Source: Sipunculus nudus
Lineage: Eukaryota > Annelida > Sipuncula > Golfingiida > Sipunculidae
Direction: 5' to 3'
NCBI GenBank assembly: GCA_026874595.1
Contig: CM049307.1
Coordinates: forward strand, 20,813,079 to 20,877,078
DNA length: 64,000 bases
In this document: positions 50,801 through 56,720 of the stretch, in pieces
How positions within the stretch are numbered: the first letter of the stretch is position 1
How the letters are laid out: each line of letters opens with the position of its first letter
Translations under genes and position numbers: made by a program
The notes under the pieces: model-generated
The model's database searches: none
Told to the model about the DNA's origin: nothing
What the model saw: the letters and a program-made list of their open reading frames with translations, nothing else

Positions 50801-53800
50801 CAGCTCACAATTATGTTTACGTAATAAAACCCCCCCATTCCCTCCCTGTGAATGGTGGTTTTGTTAGTAAACTGTTGTGAGCTTTTCTGTATTACAAACA
50901 TCGCTCCCTCCCAGTCCTCTTCCTTACGCCTTCGAAAATGTGATTATGGGTAACGGAAGTGTGACCTAGATACACGGGAACGAGGCGGGATGGGCGATAA
51001 TAGGCCCAATAAGGGAAAATTTTCGGTTGGCTTACTCTGGCGTATAAACTTTAACAGAGAAAATTCTCATTAATACAGAAAAGCTCACAACAGTTTACTA
51101 ACAAAACCGCCATTCACAGGGAGGGAATGGGGGGGTTTATTACCTTGTGGTGCTGTGTTGTAGGGTCCAGTGTTTATAACCTTGTGGTGCTGTGTTGTAG
51201 GGTCCAGTGTTTATTACCTTGTAGTTCTGTGTTGTAGGGTCCAGTGTTTATTACCTTGTGGTGCTGTGTTGTAGGGTCCAGTGATTATTACCTTGTGGTT
51301 ATGTGTTGTAGGGTCCAGTGTTTATTACCTTGTGGTGCTGTGTTGTAGGGTCCAGTGTTTATTACCTTGTGGTGCTGTGTTGTAGGGTCCAGTGTTTATT
51401 ACCTTGTGGTGCTGTGTTGTAGGGTCCAGTGTTTATTACCTTGTGGTGCTGTGTTGTAGGGTCCAGTGTTTATTACCTTGTGGTGCTGTGTTGTAGGGTC
51501 CAGTGTTTATTACCTTGTGGTGCTGTGTTGTAGGGTCCAGTGTTTATTACCTTGTGGTGCTGTGTTGTAGGGTCCAGTGTGGTGCCTGTGTGTGAAGGCG
51601 GACCATTTATTCAGTGGATCCTCTGATAAAACAATCAAGGTAGGCAACTTAGATCTTGATTATCCCCTGACTCAGCAGAACATAAGGTACTGTGATCAGC
51701 TCTGTGTGTTTTTCCATTCATTAACAATTCTTTTGCCATGAAATATTTAAAAAAACTGTAACTCATGTACATTTCTAATTTAGATGGCAGGTGAATCTTA
51801 TGAGTCTTCTGACCTGATAAAGAATTTGTCATATGCAATTGATTTTTTGGAATTTTTTTCCAGTTCATAAAATCTTTAATTAGATATTTCATATGAGATG
51901 CAGTATCATAAAATATGTTTTTAATATTTAATTAACAAGACAGATGTATCATATGGGTCTCCCCATTAGGTTTAGATATACATTTTTTTTGTATATATAT
52001 ATATATATATATTTTTTAATCTCACATTAGGTAAATTTCACATTTCATCACAAGACAACATAAATGTTTCTCACCTGCCATATGTTGGGTAATAGGTCCT
52101 TTTAACATTTTATAGTTATTTGATAGAATGGATAAAATTTATAGACTGATTAATAATCCAGAGAACCTGTTGATTGACTTTAATTGATAGTGCTGAGAAA
52201 ATTGTGTCTTGAAAAAGTCTGTTCAAATAATAGTCTGTTTATGATTTTTTTCTGTGTACTTGAGCTGTCTCATTAAGTTCCAAATAATTAAGACACATCT
52301 TTTTAAATATTTAAGGTGTGGGACACAACAACCAGTTACACCTGTGTAAAGACCATGGAAGGACACCAGGGCATTGTGCTGGCTCTGTGTGCCTTCGGTA
52401 ATCGCTTGTTCAGTGGCTCTCAGGACGCAACTATAGGGGTGAGTTGAGAGGTACAATCCAGAAGTAAGGGTAATATATGTCAGAACAGGGGTCTAGAGCT
52501 CCCTAGGACCATCCATAATAATGAGGGAAGCTGGAACCTTTTGGATTATTTTTGAATAACTACTACATCTGAGCAGCACCTACTTAACTCTGTAAAATAT
52601 CATAAATTAATGTGTGAAATAATCTTTTAATGTAAAAAAAAAACTTTTTAAAAAATATGTTTGAATTGCTGCTATTTCTTTTTGACAGTACCAAATATTA
52701 TAAATCTTATATAAAAATGTGTGAAATAGTCTTAAGATGAAACTTTAATACAATAGGGACTTTTTGTGAAGAACTGCTCTTACTTCTTACGGTATCAAAT
52801 TTTTAAAATATCATACAATTATATGTGAAATAGACATCAGATTTAAGAAACTAGAGTATATATTAATCCATTTCCAGTGTTGCCTCTATGTAGATGATGC
52901 CATTTACCACCATCTGATAATAATACTGCCATATACATTTTATATTCAGAGGAACATGTTGATAAAGTAAACTATAGAAACTATAAAGTTCCTTGCAATA
53001 CCATATTCAGGATTTATCCTTGATTGAAAATAAATCAATTGGATTTTGGCAGTAATTCTATGTTCTGAACACATGATTAATACAGCCAACATATTTGTTC
53101 TTTAGGTGTGGAGCCTTGAGGAATACAAACTTATCAGCTTCATTCCGGCCCATGATAACCCTGTTTGTACATTAGTGGCTGCTAAAGAAATGTTGTTCAG
53201 TGGGTCACTCAAGGTCATAAAGGTCAGTATTACAGTTATACTTACTCCACCTGAAGACATAAAATTTAAAGTTTTCATAGAAAAAAAATCTTTAAAATGT
53301 TAAAAAATGAATATCAGAGTAGTCACATTGGTTGTTCTGATACTTTGGAAATTTCATGATAAATGATCCTTAATTGTTAATTATATCAGAGAAAATTGCT
53401 AATGAAACATTATTTTTTTTTTTCATAAATTACTATAGTATTGTAAAAAACAGTGTACCTGTACATCCTATGGAAATAAATATTTTACATAACTTTGATG
53501 CTCTTTGGTTAATCATGTGCAAGTGTTTATAATCAAGGATGACTTTATTATGTTGTTGCCCTGATTTACTCAATAAAAGTATACCCAAGGTTCTAAATTT
53601 TTTAACTGGATCCTTTAAAGTCATGAAATTTGTATTGTTTGGATGTACATTAGCCCAGTCTAACAAAATGATAAGTAATTGTAAAATATAAAGTAATGAA
53701 TGATTCATTGGAAACCTTTCAGTTGTCTCATAGATATATGTAGCAAATGTAGTGTGCTTACTAAATATCATCATTTGCCACATTTAAGTTGTACTCATTT

Positions 53801-55959
53801 TTCAGAGTTTCCTATTTTTCTTTCGGTTATTTATATTGTTAGTGAATTAGGAAACCTGACTTAAGGGTTCTTGTCTGTGGATCTATTATCCTTTGAAATC
53901 TTTTAACCTTTGACATAATAATATTCTGCATAACCTATAACAGGTGACCTTTTAATTCTTTCAAGGCTGAAACTGATGATGGTGTAATTTTCTGCCACAG
54001 GTATGGGATGTGCAAACACAGAAGTTACGTAAAGAAATAACGGGACTTAACCACTGGGTGCGAGCCCTGGTGGCACATCAAGACTTTTTGTTCAGCGGCT
54101 CTTACCAGACTGTTAAGGTATGGCTAATAATAATAATAGTAATCATATCAGGGCTATATCTCATCCCTTTACATTCATACAATCTACAGGAATAGCAGAT
54201 TCACACTAATGGACCATGTAAGAAATTTATAAATTTATAATCTTTTCTACTTTCGCTGTACAAACTAGTGATACTATTCATTTTTGCATTTTGCTTCCTG
54301 TTGTTTATAGATTAATGAATATATGTCTGTAAATTATTATGTAAATGATGTTATTAAGGTGTGATTTTATTCACTGAGTGTTTTTTATTTCATTTAGAAT
54401 GTAAGTGAACATTTTGTGTGAACATAACTTTTAAGTAAATTACTCTTACTTTAATTTTTCTTATCTTTATATTTTTTTCTTTGTTATTGTGTACCTCAGA
54501 TTTAGGGCAAGTAACAGGTTGTGCAAATATATGTATACTTTTGGCTTCGTTTAGTTGGGTTCCATCTCTAATTAGCCTCTCCACTATAATGGTATTTTAA
54601 ACGAAACAAAAAAAAATTGCATGCAGCTCTGTGATTTGTTCATACAAGCTTTATTTGTTATTTGCCTTCTTGTAATACCCGTTACATTTTAAGTGTACCT
54701 GTAAACAGTGCTAACTCTCTTTTTGACAGATCTGGAGTCTGAGTACATTAGAATGTCTACAAGACCTTGATATAACTGGTGGAAGCGTCTACTCAATAGC
54801 TGTCAACAACAACTACATTGTCTGTGGCACCTATGAAAATAAAATACATGTAAGTGTCAAATTGATGTAGTTTCAGATATTTCTAACAAACAGGGCCTCT
54901 CACAATATTTCTTTCAGTTAAGTAAAGCTACCTCAGTGAGGATGCTTTTCCTGCCACACTGATTATTTAACCCCTCAAACTTAAGACAGAGTACCATAAC
55001 TTTACAATAATCAATAAATTACTATAATTGAATTCCACTTATCTTTGTATTGACAGATTTATCTTTGGTAAACTTCCATATATACATTTCAACAGGCCTT
55101 GCAGCACCACAGTGTCAGTTTCATTGTAGTTCCAATTTGTATAAGAGTGTGCCATCTACAGTGACTAGCTGTCAGGTCATCTCCAACATGCTGCCCATTC
55201 TAATGAACATCCTAGAGCATCTTACTGGAAAGAAGCTTTAATTGGATATAATGAGGCTGAAATGGTGGACATCTACTTAAATTGAATCAAACATATGCTT
55301 GCACTGTTACCTGTCTCTCTGTGTTACCTGAACATGTCTTGTATGGAGCGGATATTTCTCATGGGAATAACTTTTAAAACAGAAGCTTGCTGGCAAGGTA
55401 ACCAGGATGTTAACACCTACTTATATCAGCTAGATTTATGAGATAACATATACCAGGAAATAAAATCTATTGATATTACTTTATTTTAGGTGCATTTCTG
55501 TGGCATTGCCCATTAAAAATCATTGGATACCCATTGTATACTCTATATAAATTTTGAAAAATAAAATGCTGGATACATATATAAATGCAGCATAGGGAAG
55601 TACTACCAAGTTATGTTTGGGTGTCCTCTTGCCCTCATGTTTCTCTGCATGGAAACAACATTTTGTATGAAGTTTTATATGACTTTTCTATTTATAAAAT
55701 TCCATTTCAGGTATGACACCAGTGGTATATAAATCATTCTATAACTGTGTGTATCTCATTATATTATATATAAAATAAAGTCAGCTGTGAATAGTTAACT
55801 GTTCTCTTGTATTGTTGCCTGCTACAGGTGTGGGAGGCAGGATCCTTTCAGCCGCTGCGTGTACTTGAAGGACACAACGGTACAGTGTATGCACTGGCAG
55901 TGATGCATACGGCCTCATCCACCAAGTTGTTCAGTGCTTCATACGATCGCAGCCTCAGG
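26754..55959 (+). CDS. TRAF7: TRAF7-like E3 ubiquitin ligase: RING, TRAF zinc finger, coiled coil, WD40 (18 coding exons, last blade beyond window)
   Basis: TRAF7 is a cytoplasmic RING-type E3 ligase and scaffold, known in vertebrates to bind MEKK3 and act in stress-kinase signalling. The 18 exons sum to 1731 nt (577 codons) with consistent phase and GT-AG ends throughout. Order: Ser-rich N-terminus (1-79); RING at about 95-130 (CQIC, CGHTYCKRC, CPVD); the [16 protein letters not shown] block; TRAF-type zinc finger (about 160-250) with Cys/His pairs such as CPNNPLCPP and [10 protein letters not shown]; a coiled coil (about 255-335); then six WD40 repeats (about 345-577). The seventh repeat and the stop must lie past 64000. 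The family is about 650-670 residues in vertebrates, and the N-terminus here is shorter. Identification is by remembered family sequence. Confidence 0.96.
27167..27246 (+). CDS. TRAF7: TRAF7 exon 2 (residues 21-47)
   Basis: Encodes [20 protein letters not shown] and FTRSDSR, a Ser/Pro-rich low-complexity segment. Acceptor TTGAGTAG, donor GTAAGT, phase 0 at the 3' side. Confidence 0.85.
27283..27500 (+). mobile_element. SINE copy, 5' end degraded
   Basis: Shares the body of the SINE at 38338: GAATCTGAGCCAAA, GAGCACTTTGCAGGCTTAAT, CAGCTGTGTTTCACTGA and GAGTGCTCCTTTAGGGCTCC. The tRNA head is hardly recognisable. Located in TRAF7 intron 2. Confidence 0.7.
28310..28405 (+). CDS. TRAF7: TRAF7 exon 3 (residues 48-79)
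   Basis: Encodes [20 protein letters not shown] and [12 protein letters not shown], corresponding to the Ser-rich stretch just before the RING in vertebrate TRAF7. Acceptor GCTCAG, donor GTAGGT. Confidence 0.88.
28965..29060 (+). CDS. TRAF7: TRAF7 exon 4 (residues 80-111, first half of RING)
   Basis: Encodes [20 protein letters not shown], then [12 protein letters not shown]. It supplies the first Cys pair (CQIC) and the Cys of CGH. Confidence 0.95.
29440..29948. repeat. 23-bp minisatellite (about 22 units)
   Basis: The unit is TATTTACTCTCAGTAATATT plus GCA, with occasional variants. The array ends 6 bp before the exon 5 boundary. Each unit contains a pyrimidine-rich TTTACTCTCAG that resembles a 3' splice site. 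Confidence 0.93.
29955..29994 (+). CDS. TRAF7: TRAF7 exon 5 (residues 112-124, second half of RING)
   Basis: A 40-nt exon encoding [13 protein letters not shown], the zinc-binding His and CxxC of the RING. Acceptor ATTTTCAG, donor GTATGT. Too small to find as an ORF. Confidence 0.92.
30402..30579 (+). CDS. TRAF7: TRAF7 exon 6 (residues 125-183)
   Basis: Encodes [40 protein letters not shown] and [19 protein letters not shown]. It closes the RING with CPVD and begins the TRAF-type zinc finger. Donor GTATGA. Confidence 0.95.
31146..35663 (+). mobile_element. Cluster of hairpin-started tandem-core elements (Helentron/pearl-like)
   Basis: Two 5' ends (31146 and 31361) start with a near-palindrome, AGCTCAGCTGACT then AGTCATCTGAGCT, followed by CATTGTCCGTCCG and (TCCG)n. 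Two 3' ends (about 33986-34016 and 35631-35663) carry CAGCTGAGC, the inverse of the 5' start, then a GACCCATAGGTC hairpin and CCCTTGTT. Between them, units of about 685 bp repeat (near 31530, 32212 and partly 34018), marked by CTTCA(A/G)GACTGCCT and ATGGGCCCAAACATA. This layout of subterminal inverted repeats, microsatellite, tandem core and 3' hairpin fits Helentron-type non-autonomous elements, which include bivalve pearl elements. Located in TRAF7 intron 6. Confidence 0.7.
36429..36504 (+). CDS. TRAF7: TRAF7 exon 7 (residues 184-209)
   Basis: Encodes [20 protein letters not shown] and PPLIKK, with zinc-finger Cys residues. Acceptor ATTACAG, donor GTTAGT. Confidence 0.94.
36663..38019 (+). 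mobile_element. Helentron-like element with TGTATCCGCC ends
   Basis: The 5' end TGTATCCGCCAAAA and the 3' subterminal TTTTGGCGGATACA are perfect 14-bp inverted partners. The 5' end also folds on itself (TATCCGCCAAAAC with GTTTTGCGGATA). A 3' hairpin GTAGT...ACTAC is followed by CCATATTCTAG at the terminus. The core contains repeats of roughly 460 bp (GGTGGC(A/G)CCACCTACA near 37126 and 37587). Located in TRAF7 intron 7. Confidence 0.72.
38261..38319 (+). CDS. TRAF7: TRAF7 exon 8 (residues 210-228)
   Basis: Encodes [20 protein letters not shown], a TRAF zinc-finger segment with H-x3-C and C-x-H spacing. Acceptor ATTTTAG, donor GTAAGT. Confidence 0.93.
38338..38665 (+). mobile_element. tRNA-derived SINE
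   Basis: Starts with a tRNA-like head. Box A is TGGCTCAGGGGTGGA and box B is GAGTTCGAATCTC, spaced as in a tRNA. A body follows (GAGCACTCTGCAAGTTTAAT, CAGCTGTATTTCACTCA) that is shared with 27283-27500. The acceptor stem does not pair, so it is not a tRNA gene. Located in TRAF7 intron 8. Confidence 0.8.
39838..40046 (+). CDS. TRAF7: TRAF7 exon 9 (residues 229-298)
   Basis: Encodes [20 protein letters not shown] and [20 protein letters not shown], then [20 protein letters not shown] and RVEQLESKC. It closes the last TRAF zinc finger and starts the coiled coil (heptad Leu/Ile). Donor G/GTAGGT was chosen over a GT 4 bp downstream because it fits the phase of the next exon. Confidence 0.93.
40385..40749. 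mobile_element. hAT-type MITE
   Basis: The left end CAGGGCTTTACATTAAC and right end GTTAATGCGGGGCCC are imperfect inverted repeats. The flanks CCAGTATA and CAAGTATA differ at one of 8 positions. CAGGGCTTT.(C/A)ATTAAC is a known style of hAT MITE end. Located in TRAF7 intron 9. Confidence 0.6.
40920..41229. mobile_element. 310-bp inverted-repeat MITE
   Basis: AAAGGTATGGTTCT.AGGCAC at the left is repeated inversely at the right (GTGCCTTAGAACCATACCTTT). A second inner pair, AATCAATGCGGGCGG and TTGATGCGGGCGG, follows in the same orientation. Non-coding. Ends 50 bp before TRAF7 exon 10. Confidence 0.7.
41280..41332 (+). CDS. TRAF7: TRAF7 exon 10 (residues 299-316)
   Basis: Encodes [18 protein letters not shown], coiled-coil region. 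Acceptor GTTTGCAG, donor GTAAGT. Confidence 0.85.
41420..43814 (+). mobile_element. Pearl/Helentron-like element, ~180-bp tandem core, with a nested insertion
   Basis: The 5' end TATGCACCCGCCACAAAGTG folds with GCCGGGGCATA, then GTCCGTCCTTCCG. Units of ~180 bp follow, each with CAATGCCTGCAGATATTGGC and GTTGACCTACTTTTGACC. The 3' end has GGCGGGGGCATT (inverse of the 5' start), a GTGTCATTCCGACAC hairpin and CTAG. A different element is nested at 42420-43430. Same family as 56721-58787. Located in TRAF7 intron 10. Confidence 0.8.
42420..43430 (+). mobile_element. Nested Helentron-like element
   Basis: The 5' hairpin AGCCCTCAGC...GGCTGATGGGCT is followed by a TCCG-rich tract (42480-42555). About three ~300-bp units follow, marked by CTCAGGAA(C/G)CATT and AGATGGGTGA.CTTGACC. 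The end is CTTATATTCTAG. It splits a ~180-bp unit of the host element between ..CAGCTGTTTTT and TTTTGCAATGC. Confidence 0.7.
44041..44330. repeat. ~53-60-bp minisatellite (5 units) next to exon 11
   Basis: The unit contains TATATATGATGGTTGTATTC, TGTGTTAATTAATATCCTGT and ATCTTTATACATTA. The last unit runs straight into the acceptor region TTTGACATTTGTTACAG. Confidence 0.92.
44344..44395 (+). CDS. TRAF7: TRAF7 exon 11 (residues 317-333)
   Basis: Encodes [17 protein letters not shown], the end of the coiled coil. Acceptor GTTACAG, donor GTAAGG; one base carries over. Confidence 0.85.
45125..45177 (+). CDS. TRAF7: TRAF7 exon 12 (residues 334-351)
   Basis: Encodes [18 protein letters not shown]. 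The GTFVGHQ start of the first WD40 blade matches TRAF7. Acceptor TTTTGTAG, donor GTATAC. The intron after it holds the minisatellite and DIRS copy 2. Confidence 0.93.
45178..45794. other. TRAF7 intron 12, part upstream of the DIRS insertion
   Basis: No repeat or coding segment recognised. It ends in one unit of the 37-bp minisatellite (45790-45820). Confidence 0.55.
45839..45996 (+). repeat. DIRS copy 2 inverted terminal repeat (left)
   Basis: Inverse partner of 50934-51090. It differs from copy 1 repeats at a few bases (CTCTATTAAAG, TATCGTCCATC). Confidence 0.92.
46087..47960 (+). pseudogene. DIRS copy 2 gag-like region
   Basis: Pro/Ser/Arg-rich. It contains the same ~87-bp tandem duplication (47020-47190) and the [20 protein letters not shown] block, followed by [17 protein letters not shown]. 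The equivalent of about 290 bp kept in copy 1 is missing at about 47251 (after CCGTAGGTACA). The Cys-pair motif seen in copy 1 near the start is also present here but frameshifted. Gag identity is positional. Confidence 0.6.
47970..49560 (+). pseudogene. DIRS copy 2 reverse transcriptase / RNase H / methyltransferase-like region
   Basis: It keeps the RT fingers missing in copy 1: [14 protein letters not shown] and [20 protein letters not shown], then a broken DLTDA region with a frameshift and stop. At the catalytic YLDD position one base is missing relative to copy 1, so the sequence reads YLDGG and shifts frame. RNase H parts include [19 protein letters not shown] and [12 protein letters not shown]. 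The [19 protein letters not shown] and [15 protein letters not shown] segment follows. Frames switch several times. Confidence 0.85.
49579..50600 (+). pseudogene. DIRS copy 2 tyrosine recombinase (broken)
   Basis: Begins [20 protein letters not shown] and runs to [14 protein letters not shown], then shifts frame. It continues as [20 protein letters not shown]. After a 15-base G run (about 50306-50320) it reads [12 protein letters not shown], stop [12 protein letters not shown], stop [31 protein letters not shown] (HxxR) and FTRFYLKD (candidate Tyr). The two stops are identical to those in copy 1. Confidence 0.85.
50784..50894. repeat. DIRS copy 2 internal complementary region (ICR)
   Basis: The first half is the reverse complement of the left outer end (about 45821-45866). 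The second half, from CCCCCCCATTCCCTCCC on, is the reverse complement of the right outer end (51072-51135). Confidence 0.92.
50934..51090 (-). repeat. DIRS copy 2 inverted terminal repeat (right)
   Basis: Partner of 45839-45996. It is followed by the outer end CAGTTTACTAACAAAACCGC ... GGGAATGGGGGGG up to 51135. Confidence 0.92.
51136..51580. repeat. 37-bp minisatellite made of the exon 13 splice acceptor
   Basis: Twelve units of TTATTACCTTGTGGTGCTGT plus GTTGTAGGGTCCAGTGT. The last unit is the true intron end and the first 10 bases of exon 13 (GGTCCAGTGT). A thirteenth unit lies left of DIRS copy 2 at 45790-45820. Units differ by few substitutions (GTGTTTATAACC, TAGTTCTGTG, GTGATTATTA, GGTTATGTG), so amplification looks recent. 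Confidence 0.95.
51571..51639 (+). CDS. TRAF7: TRAF7 exon 13 (residues 352-374, WD40 blade 1)
   Basis: Encodes [20 protein letters not shown] and TIK. Its acceptor is the last of twelve near-identical TTGTAG/GGTCC sites. Donor GTAGGC. Confidence 0.95.
52316..52438 (+). CDS. TRAF7: TRAF7 exon 14 (residues 375-415, WD40 blade 2)
   Basis: Encodes [20 protein letters not shown] and [20 protein letters not shown] plus G. Begins at the conserved VWD and ends just before the next VW. Acceptor ATTTAAG, donor GTGAGT. Confidence 0.95.
53106..53222 (+). CDS. TRAF7: TRAF7 exon 15 (residues 416-454, WD40 blade 3)
   Basis: Encodes [20 protein letters not shown] and [29 protein letters not shown] is strongly TRAF7-like. 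Phase 0 at both ends. Confidence 0.96.
54001..54117 (+). CDS. TRAF7: TRAF7 exon 16 (residues 455-493, WD40 blade 4)
   Basis: Encodes [20 protein letters not shown] and [19 protein letters not shown]. The [12 protein letters not shown] type block is diagnostic. Phase 0 at both ends. Confidence 0.97.
54730..54849 (+). CDS. TRAF7: TRAF7 exon 17 (residues 494-533, WD40 blade 5)
   Basis: Encodes [20 protein letters not shown] and [20 protein letters not shown]. Acceptor TTGACAG, donor GTAAGT. Confidence 0.96.
55828..55959 (+). CDS. TRAF7: TRAF7 exon 18 (residues 534-577, WD40 blade 6, last found)
   Basis: Encodes [40 protein letters not shown] and RSLR. The next exon should start with VW and carry the RLFSGAVDSTVKVW type end; I found none up to 64000. 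Confidence 0.96.
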
Positions 55960-56720
55960 GTAAGTCTTCACACCTCATTGTCTGATAACCCTGCATGGTG
56001 AAACTGTATTTTCTATATAGCAAACATACAGGTTAACCTTCCTGTAAGGGCATACTCATATCTCAGGCGTCTCTCTTTTATGGGCAAAATCCAGGGTGCC
56101 TCAAGTGTTCAGTTTCCCTTTGTAGTATGTTGCAAAGAAGTCTAACCCCTAGGGAATTTTAAATCCTTAGTTAGCAAATTTCTTAAATATGTCTATTTAA
56201 AGAGTCACAAAATGTAAGACAATTTTCAAAAGTCATGAAAAATGTGAAAGTTTTTTTTCACTGTTTGGAAATTCTTTGATGAATGTCCTTATTTCATCTT
56301 AAAGTCAATTAAAGATTGTTCATAGAAGATTGTGATCAAGCTGGTATAGGACCTACAGAAATTACCATTCATTTAACTTTCATAGGCTTTTGTTTTATTT
56401 CTTACCTCCGTAATCTTTCAGCATTCACTGAGCTTCTTGGATTGATTTTTGTTAATCCCCCTTTGTTAATACGGGATCACAACGTATACACTCCTAAGAT
56501 ATGGTTTAATTTATGAACAACAAGCCATGTGTGATAGGGTATCATTATAACCATATATCCATATCTCTATGTATTCAGTAAATTTCTGTTCATTTGCTTT
56601 GTTCATCTGTGATGCTATAAAGGTTAATTATATATGTGTTTGTCTTCAGTCCTTGGCACAGCAAATGGCTTCTTTGTTATTAGGATTAATATTTCACTGT
56701 CATTGAATTTTGTATTTTGT

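Larger units (their letters stand above)
45821..51135 (+). mobile_element. DIRS-type tyrosine-recombinase retrotransposon, copy 2 (defective)
   Basis: About 5.3 kb, the same family as copy 1, in TRAF7 intron 12 and in sense with TRAF7. It has inverted terminal repeats (45839-45996, 50934-51090), gag-like, RT/RNase H/methyltransferase-like and recombinase regions, and an ICR at 50784-50894. It is inserted inside the 37-bp minisatellite: one unit lies to its left and twelve to its right, with only TTT shared at the junctions and no target duplication. It lacks about 290 bp in gag that copy 1 keeps, but has the ~560 bp gag-RT block that copy 1 lacks. Frameshifts and stops make it non-functional alone. 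Confidence 0.9.

Noticed and set aside
51136-51580. CRISPR-like array
   Set aside because: Units are directly tandem without unique spacers and the genome is eukaryotic; the array is a minisatellite derived from the exon 13 acceptor.
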